A stretch of 64,000 nt of DNA, taken from contig NC_134025.1 of assembly GCF_964204645.1 (NCBI RefSeq), positions 23,218,001 through 23,282,000 of the forward strand. Reading direction: 5' to 3'. Each line of letters starts with the position of its first letter. Positions within the stretch are counted from its first letter, which is position 1. The translations under genes were made by a program, and so were the position numbers. This document shows, one piece after another, positions 1 to 9,300 of the stretch. Source of the stretch: Tubulanus polymorphus. Taxonomy: Eukaryota > Nemertea > Palaeonemertea > Tubulaniformes > Tubulanidae. A model generated the notes under the pieces. The model was given only the letters and a program-made list of their open reading frames with translations, had not been told where the DNA came from and made no database searches.

Positions 1-115
1 CTCGGCACTTCACTAGTCATCTATCAGGCCAGGTATCCAATGACAAGTGCCTTATCCAGGGAAGGTTTTGAACCCATGATCTGGCATCCCAAAGTCGAAT
101 GCTCTAACCCCCTTT
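1..115 (-). repeat. tRNA-derived SINE remnant
   Basis: Read on the minus strand, the segment carries a tRNA-like head: GTTAGAGCATTCGACTTTGG, then GGGTTCAAAACC resembling a Pol III B box (GGTTCRANTCC). A body beginning GGATAAGGCACTT follows, as in many invertebrate and vertebrate SINEs. The A-box end is cut off or decayed. It lies in the CPT1 intron at the left edge. Family assignment is inference; it is not a functional tRNA because the acceptor stem and 5' half are missing. Confidence 0.5.
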
Positions 116-201
116 TGCCCGCAAAAAATAGTACCGGTAATGAATATACCACGTATACCATGAAACCCTAATCAAGAAAGGCAGATTGAGTTTAAGCTTA
201 C

Positions 202-366
202 CCTGTAATATGCCAACTGTAGTGCTAGTTGAATGTATGCATCGGGACTAACTTTACACAATTTCATGAATCCTTTGCCGTAGGAATCGTGCATTAACAA
301 ATACAAATCAACATCGGAGATCAATTTTGTAGCGACAGCCAAGCTGTTTTCAATCACACCGATACA
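202..366 (-). CDS. CPT1: CPT1 exon, last inside the window
   Basis: Residues 526-580, [20 protein letters not shown], then a stretch ending [16 protein letters not shown]. The acceptor is TTTCAG|TGT and the donor AGG|GTAAGC. The next exon should begin near the family motif that follows ALQLAHYK and lies outside the window. Confidence 0.93.
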
Positions 367-3300
367 CTGAAATATTGATGGGATTATCAGATATTTATTT
401 AGTGGAGACAGGGCTAATCAACGTAGATAATCGAATAGAGTACCTCTTCGGGCAGATCCCACTGTAATCTGATCGGTTTAGGAGGTTGAATCTGAGGATC
501 GCCATTGCAATGGCCGTTTTCACGATACCTGGTTTACAGAATGAGATTAGAATAGTGACACTACAACGAGTTTTAAGTGATCATTATCAGACTTCTGACC
601 TCTATGATGACTTACCCGAATTTTACCAGATCACTTACAACAGCGTATTCCCATGCATGTGCCATGATAGGAGCATCAGCCCTGCGAATACAGCAAATAA
701 ATACAATATATGAATGAAAATATTTGATAATCATCACTTATGATTCTTACTCACCAAGAATGTTCTGCATTAAATCCAAACTGAAATAACAGGGACCCAA
801 AAGACATTATGAAATAATTTGGGCGTAAAAATCGGGCATTTCAAGCTGGTTTAGATACTCGATCAAAAATACTTACCCGACCATCTTTGCTTACTACCAA
901 AGTGAATGACTTATCAAACCAACGATCATAAGCTTTACCGTGCAGCATCGCTCTTCCCAGCCGACTCAAATGATCAGGATCATTCTAAAAATATGAAATG
1001 ATTTTAAAGAGCAACAATTTCAGAGCTACTATTTCCTTATTTCATCATGATTTGATAGCGATTTTCATTAATCTCGATCAAGATTATTTTTTTTTCAATT
1101 CCGTCAAAGATTATTGTAGAGATCACAGCAAGCTGATGGGTAAGCTAAGCTAAACAATGAAATACATCAAAATGTTAGCCAATAAGTTACTATGTGTGAA
1201 AGCCTTTATTCTAAAAATATCTTCAAAAGATATCTAAAATGAAAACTATAACTGTAAAAATAAATGAAAAACCTACTAACACTGCAAAACCGTGTACAAA
1301 TAGCAAATATACCGTCAGATTTTAAGTTTCCGATACCGGTATGCTACTTGTAGTGAATAAAAAAAAACATAACAAGAAGGTTCTTTCCTGATACCTTAGT
1401 GTGTGGATTCGTATGACGAAAAGTCAGATATTCACCAGTCTATAGTCGTGTGAGAGAGAAACGATAAAAATATATGGAGAAATTTAGCAAGCAGTGGTTT
1501 CGATGCGAGAATACGCACGAGTTCGTAGTTCTCTACGATATGGCTGCGAAGCTTCATCTAGCATTGGCAGATAGCGAAGTTAGCGAAAAGAATGTTCGCT
1601 AATTCAATACGGGAGGAGGGTTACGACGTGTCGCTTTAACAACACAGGCGTAGTCAAATGTAATAACCATCGAATACATGCATTTCAAAATATTCAAAAT
1701 TTTAGCCGAAAGATGTGTAGCGTATATTTCTATAAAAAATATCAATATCTAAAACCTTTCCCCGAACAAATTGCGTTTTAAGAGTTGACAACTTGAGCTC
1801 GACTAAGTGCGCGTGGAATTGATTATATCATAAACCTCTTTTGGTCGTCTGATTTAAACCCATAAAAATCCCTGGACGATTTCGGTATGATTTAACAGTA
1901 TAAGGTAAGCTTGCAAGGCTGTGAAGTCTTACCCCGAAAATATCTTACCCCTGCAATCTAAAAACAGAAGTGAAATGTTTATATACATATATACCCTGAA
2001 TGAATGCAACACTTGAACACTTTTTCTCAACGAATATTATGTCTCAGTTGAGGATCGATATACCAGCACTGATCAACCGATTTGGTTGACATTATGTTCG
2101 TGATCTGGAAGAAACTCTTAACTTTCTGAAATATCTCTAGGTAAAATCTGGCACCGTTTAAGAAATTCTGGGGAAAATGCACAGGCAGTTTCTCATGCAC
2201 GAAAGAGAGGATTACATTGGACGTTGAACTTCCGTTATATACGCAGTGGTCGCGAGTTAACAATGATATACTCACAGTGTTTGAATAATCATATTCCTCT
2301 TCATCAAATGTCAAAACAAATGCAGCCTGATAAAGAAGAAAAAATAAACTACAACTTTATACAGTAATCTGAATCAACATATTGGGCCACTAATTTTGCG
2401 ATGACCAATCAATCTCTTCCATTACAGTTGATATGCCAAACATATTCAAATCCAAAGAATGGAATTATTAATTTGCAGTGTCAAATTCAAAATTACAAGT
2501 AATCTTTTATCTTCGCCAGAAAATGCGGAGATCACGTACCTTTTCGATAGTATCGAGAGACGTTTTGTTGACTCCTTTGGAGAAGTATTCACTTCTAGCC
2601 GTAGCCCACGGAGTTCGCTCACCAGCCGTTAAAGCTGCTAAATGCTCCTCACCCGCAAATGGTTCACTTTTATCATCTAAAATCTGTTGTAATGTGCTGG
2701 AAAAAATATGCTTGATAATATCAATGAACTGTTTTGACACGTTTCACTTAGATCAATAAATCAAATGTTAAGTATTTCTTATATCATAACTTTGAGCCAA
2801 AGAATAATTTCTAACAAATTTTGATAGCACAATTGGAGTTTAGTGGAGCTGGTTAGTTCATTTAACAATAAATTAACTTACACTTCGAGTTCGCACGGAA
2901 ATAGTAGTCGGTTTTGATGACGAATGTAAACCTTGAAATATCGGCCTTTGTGATAGACAGCTATATGGCTAGAATCTTGAACATGCATCAACGTATCTGA
3001 AACAGTAACGAAGAAAATCGTTTTTAACACAAACCAGTAGAACGAATAGTTTAACCTACATTAATATAAGCAGAATAAAAATGGCAATAGGGAATAATGG
3101 AATATCAATCAAAGCAGCTCAAGCCACGGAATTAATAGATAAAATTTGTTACATATTATTAGTTATATAATCTAAGCCCAACATACATGACGCAGGGAAA
3201 CAGACACAGGAGACAGAAACATGTTTCTGTGCGTTTCCCTGTGTTGTGTGCAAATGGAAGAAAGGAGAAACATGGTTTTGGGAAAAGTTTCTGAAATCAA

Positions 3301-6300
3301 ACTTTTTTGATTCCAAGTTTCCCTGTTTCCATGCGCTGTGTGCATTGAGCTTTAGAGAGCAATATTTCTCATCATGTAGATAATTCTATTCCATTCTATG
3401 GGCATCAATAAGCAGACTGAGGTAGAAGCAATGACTAATTAGGTTTTAACTATCATTGAGAACAATGTTTCTCATTGATAGAGGGCATTGTGTCGCAGGA
3501 ATCGACATTTTTCAATCGATAGAAATGTTACACAATGTCCCGCATTTTCATGATTTAATCAGCGACATATAAATCAACATGTACATTCAATTTAGACTTG
3601 TCTTGACAACATCTAATTGCGCAGCAACTGCAGCATCTAAACGAAATATGCACTAACAATTTTAAACACCAAGCCTTATGAACTAGTATGAAAGGGTCCA
3701 TGTTCACAAAGCTTACAATGAGAAGGTTATCAATAGCAACTAAATACAATTTTGTTTTGTGAATGTGGCTCCTGAACTCCAAGCACGACCTCTTGGAGTT
3801 GGTTCCTCGGTTGTGGGTGAATATCGTATTCCCGAAATAACTAGATTTTGGAGTCAGAGTCAGAATAAACCCACAACTGGAACTATGTGCTAGATAACGA
3901 GAGAACATCATAAAAATCATTAAATTTAGGAGAGAGCATTGCTACATAGGAAAAGATTTTTTTAAAAACATTTTACGTGAAAAAAACTGGTGCCACTGAA
4001 CATTGTTTGTTGTTTGATATGAATCTGAATGTCCTCAACAGGAAAATTTATAATTCTTTACAAGATTTACCTAAAAATCATGAATTCATAGTGAGTGGAG
4101 TGCATTGAAACCATGGCCAGTGTTCATGCAGGTTGACCACATTCCATTATGATTGAAAATTTTTCCCCAAATGAACCACAGTTAGGTGAGCAATAATATT
4201 TATGTAGAGTAAAATGAAATAAAATTTGATAAGAAAATCATTGATCTGGCAAGTTCGGATTCACAAGACAGCGAATGGACGACATCATTGGCATTGGTCG
4301 ATTGAATCGATTAAAGTCCATCTTCGATCTTCTTGTGAAACCGAGACTGTCCAGTCCAGTACCGCGATAAGATGTGTAAATTAAAGTCATGATTTAAATT
4401 CACGAATAAATGAAAATCACGACGATATTCTTATAGAGGTAAACTGTAGGTAGATATTGATGTAAATAATGTATATATTGTGTAAGAATTTATCAAAACG
4501 AATTCTAAAACGCAGACACAGTCCCGGTCAAAAATCCACGCATGAACTACATATTTGAGCTACTGCACTAAATAGCAAATACTCGAGCTACTAATTTACT
4601 GAGCTATCGGTAAATATCTTCAATTGATCAATCAAAAAGTATCATCGACAAAAATATACGAACACATAAGCACAAAAATCTAAATAGAATTCATGGCCGT
4701 GAATTTGTCACGGGTCAAAATTTTAAAGACGTGTATGGGATGATTGGCAGCTCAGAAGAAATTCAGGGCATGCTGACTGTCCACATAAGACAACTGCGAT
4801 GGATTCCTGACCGACTCCGTGGAAAATATGAAGGGAACGTTTTGGTCAAATTGGTGTTTGCAGTAATCGGCCAGTCAGCCATCTGCAATTAAGCTCGGGT
4901 GACACACGAATAAATGCGCTGCATGATACACCGATATTGCTGTCTACCTGTCTCATCACCGGGTATACGTGTAGTATTGAACTGTCGTTCGTACTGCCAC
5001 GAACACAATGGCACCGTCTTGTTCACCTGTATCTGTAAAGTATCGCAAAAGGGAAGAGAACGCCGGTCAATATCGTTTAGCATATAGAACATAGTTATAG
5101 TAAAACCATATACCTGTTTCTTGCCCGGGAATACGGCACGTATTGAACTGTCTTTCATACTGTGCAGAACAAAGGGGTACAGTTTTCTGCAGAAGAATCT
5201 ATAAAACAAAATTTCAACGAGTCAGCTTTCACACTGAACAGGACGCAACTCAGTCGGCTTATTGCGCCGTGCGTCCTTCGCTGTACTGCTGTGCCTCCTT
5301 GACTGACTGCACCTAATATCGTGGTTCCCACAGTTATATGAATTCAAAATTCCCAAGTTTTCCCCATGTATTTTATGGGTGATTTTTCAATTTTCCCAAA
5401 TGGAAATGAACACATATTGTCATGCTACAGTCAACATTTTAGCGGTGACTGGTTGATAAAGGTGATTTTCAAGGGAAATTGCTGAAGAAAGTTGCCCTTG
5501 GCAAATGTAACATGTGAAATGTAATGAATTTCCCAAATATTTCCCTGATTTGAGGAAAATTTTTTCAAATTCCCAAATATTTCCAAACCAGGAATTAATA
5601 TTTCAAAATTCCCAAGTTTTTCCCAATTTCCCTGTTCTGTGGGAACCATGTAATATGCACCTAAACCACAATTAGCGTGTTGCTAATATATAACCCTTCA
5701 AGTGTCCCGTAAGAAATATTCATTTCTTATATAATTCTTGATGCAGCATGGTTCAGACAGCTTAAATGGGAGGAAATGATATTAACGCCAAATCTAAATG
5801 TAAACTGTAAAATGATTTCAATTGAAACAGAAAGTGACTTCTATCCCAAGAAGTGTTTTGCTGAGAGCCTTAGGCATCTATTCCTTTGACTGTTTTAATG
5901 CCAGAGAATAATCAAATCAAATTAGGAGTCCACTTGGGGAAATCCTTACAATCTGACAATTTCAATATACAAAACTGCCTGATTTAAGAACCCTTCCAAA
6001 ACATACCCATCACCATTTTTAATGAAAAATAGTAAACCCCTAGTAAGCTGTAGGTCTTCTAATTCAGGCAAAAAGTGACCTTTTTGCACAAGATGGCCTT
6101 CTTGTGTCTGATCGCTCCAATTTTTCTTACGATGATGGACCATAAACAAATGAAATATCAGAACAAGTGTCATCTAAGAGTACATTTAAGTACATCTAAA
6201 CTATAAATTGCCCTACATATTGTGGGGTTTTATTCATACGAACAGATTTCCAAGTAAATTTCAAACAGATAACTAAACTGCTATATTTCGATTCTACATT

Positions 6301-9300
6301 TCTACATGAAATTCATTACTATTCATCAATCTTTGAAATATCTATTTCTATTAATGTATGTGATGCAATATATTTTATGAATGCAATGGGATACCGGATC
6401 TCACCAGATGACGCGACAAAACACTGGGTTATTTGTAGTGAAAATGAGTTCATTTTCGATGAAATTTGAACTTGATTCTTAGGCTTCCAAATAGGAAAAT
6501 TATCAATCAAGTCATCGCGTAGATATCAGATCGACTTTCTCACTCGGTGCATGGTAAAGATTTCACTAAAAATCGATTTACTTTTTACAGAAAAGTTTAT
6601 TTGAATTCTATTGAAATGTAGAAGGAATTGCAGCGCAGTAACCCGGTGCCACTAGTGATCCTGGTGGATAAACGCTGAATCGTCACTTGCAACTGTTGCC
6701 TTGCCGGTATCCCATAGTTAACCGAGGTTAAATAAATCATCCTCTAATATAATCCGCTTTTCGTTTATGAAATCATGCATATGATTAACTGCAAACACCT
6801 TCGGCTGCTTTATTGGTTAAGAGACTTACCGGCATAAGAGATTCTTGTTCAATTTCCCGTCTGAACGACAGCAAACCGATGACCATATTCGCAGCCCTAG
6901 CAGCTTGAACACGAGAGGGAACGAGGAAAACCGTATCCTGTAAATTGTAAGTTCAACGAACTATAAAATACTTGTAGGTAGAAAACTAGGTACGCTTAAG
7001 TCGAGTCTGCCACAGAACAGATTTTTGACAATACTGCAGACTCGGACTTACATGAGTGGGATCATAACTATTCTACTGGAGTTGAGAATTAGAGAAATTA
7101 AATATTAGAGAATTAGAAGTAAAAAAATAATCCAACTCAGTTTCCAAATTGAATTCCAAATTCCAATTTGGTACCCCAGCAAGAAGTAGTCAAAGTGTGC
7201 TGTAAGATATTGGCATGACTAAACTATTTGATAATATTTTCTTTACTGGGTACTAACAACAACAATTCTCAGAGCATTTTTAAGTCACTTCTGCCATGGA
7301 TATCACAATTAGGTAAATATATTCCCTCAGCCTATAATCTGTAACTACGCATCAGGCATTTCTCCCAGAGAAGTGAAACGAACTTACGATGCCATAGAAA
7401 TTACTGTTAACCATGATCGGTGAACGTCCACGTAGATAAACATATTCTTCCCACCAATCAGACACCTGAAGAAAATACGATCATATTCACAGTAAGTTCT
7501 CACGAATGTGATCCGCTAAATTCGTAGCATTTTATTAAGTGGTCACTCACGTAATTCGGCGACAACCATGATTTCAGTAAAAGGTAGCGTTGCAATTTGT
7601 TGCCAACTCCGTTCATGAATTCATCAGCTAGAGCGGACAGTCGTTTGTAGTCTTCATCATTCGTCAACGGTTGAACAGACTTCAAATACTGATGGAAAAA
7701 AAGAAAGGTTGTATCAACATTGAAAAAAAATACTACAGGATTATTGAAGTTTAATCCGATATCGATTGCTTAAGATCGTAACTGTGATCGGTTAACCGAG
7801 ATGGTTAATATATTCCATTTCAAAGATTGCCAACTGCTTTTACTAACCCCTGACTAATTACCAGGCAGTCAGTTGCTCAAAAGTTGCTCCTTATGGATAT
7901 AAGGTCGAATAGGTATCATTATTACAATGCAGTAATAATAGTCACTATGTCGGTTTATCCATCGGTTAACTTTAATCTAAACCAACCTTCGAACAACTGG
8001 CCCCACGGATATTACTTACTCTCCTCATAGTGTCTTTAATAGCTGGAACAGGTAATCGTGGTAATGATCCCTGCCAACTATATAGTAATGGTTTTCTTCC
8101 GCCGAGGAATTTCACGATACCCTACAAATGAATACGACAACATCTCAATTCATATTTGTGCGTCGAATCAGTTCCAGCTCTAAGAGTCCCTACAGATCAG
8201 TCATTATATGGATATAAGGAGTTTACAGGGAGAACATTTCATACTTCAAGAAAGCGTCTGCATCACTTTCATATCGTAATTACAGTAGATACCTCCTAAA
8301 TCAGTAGTTTATCTCGGTAAACCGTTAATTTGATGGTTTTATAAGCCAACATTTATCCTTGACATTACTCAACTCAGTTTCTATTTCAGTAACCGCCTAA
8401 TTAGTTAATAAAAAGAGCCTGCTTCCAACTGTACTGAATTAGGCATAGTCTAACGGACGCCTTCTGAAGTATCAAATTACCTATTCTTCAAAATTAAAGT
8501 TTCAGGCATTGTGCTCAAAGGAGTTTCAAGCACCTTCAAAAGCATTTTCCCTTTTTAAAGAGTTTTTAAGGAATTTAAGGAGTGGTAGAGACCGTGAGTT
8601 CTTATTCTATGCCCCAAGCTATAAATCATCACTACCTAATGAGAAAACTTGTCTCATTACAGTCAGAATCTACAACAGATTGGTTCTGTACACTTTAATG
8701 AAGCGATGTTTGTTAACCCTTTCAGTGCGTCTACACCACAGTGTGGTGTATAAATCGGTGATGGATTTTGCTAGTACACCGCGCTGCGGTGTATTGATAT
8801 TGATTTAATTAATAATAGTAATTATCTCTCGAAAGATGGCAGCACCTATCAAACATAGTGAAATATTAGTAACTAATGATAGACCGCGCTGCGGTGTAGA
8901 CGCATTATAGTGCTTTTCCCGTTATTCAACACACTAGGGTGGAATTTTCCCAAATTTTCACATTTTCTCCAGCACTATAGGGTATTAATCAGTCAGCACG
9001 GAAAGGGTTAATAATTTTTTGACCTGGTCCACTGGTACAGGGGGTTGTATACACAATATAAAAAACATAAGATTCACGAATACTTACCAACCACATCTTT
9101 GTTTTCAATGACAATTTGCCTCTTGGTTCATACATCCACGCGTGATACGACAACAATCGAATCAACCACAGACGAACCAAGATGATTCCGGATATCCACA
9201 TTACGGTCGCGGACAGCACGCAAGCCACGTAGGAATCAGTAGGAGATGATAGCTCCGTCGTTCTGAAATTAATTCGTCGATTCAATCGCGCGTCGCAATC

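Noticed and set aside
4889-5209. Continuous 106-codon minus-strand frame across both CPT1 alternative exons
   Set aside because: It reads through the 81-nt intron and uses the wrong frame for exon 9a; the splice model explains the protein better.
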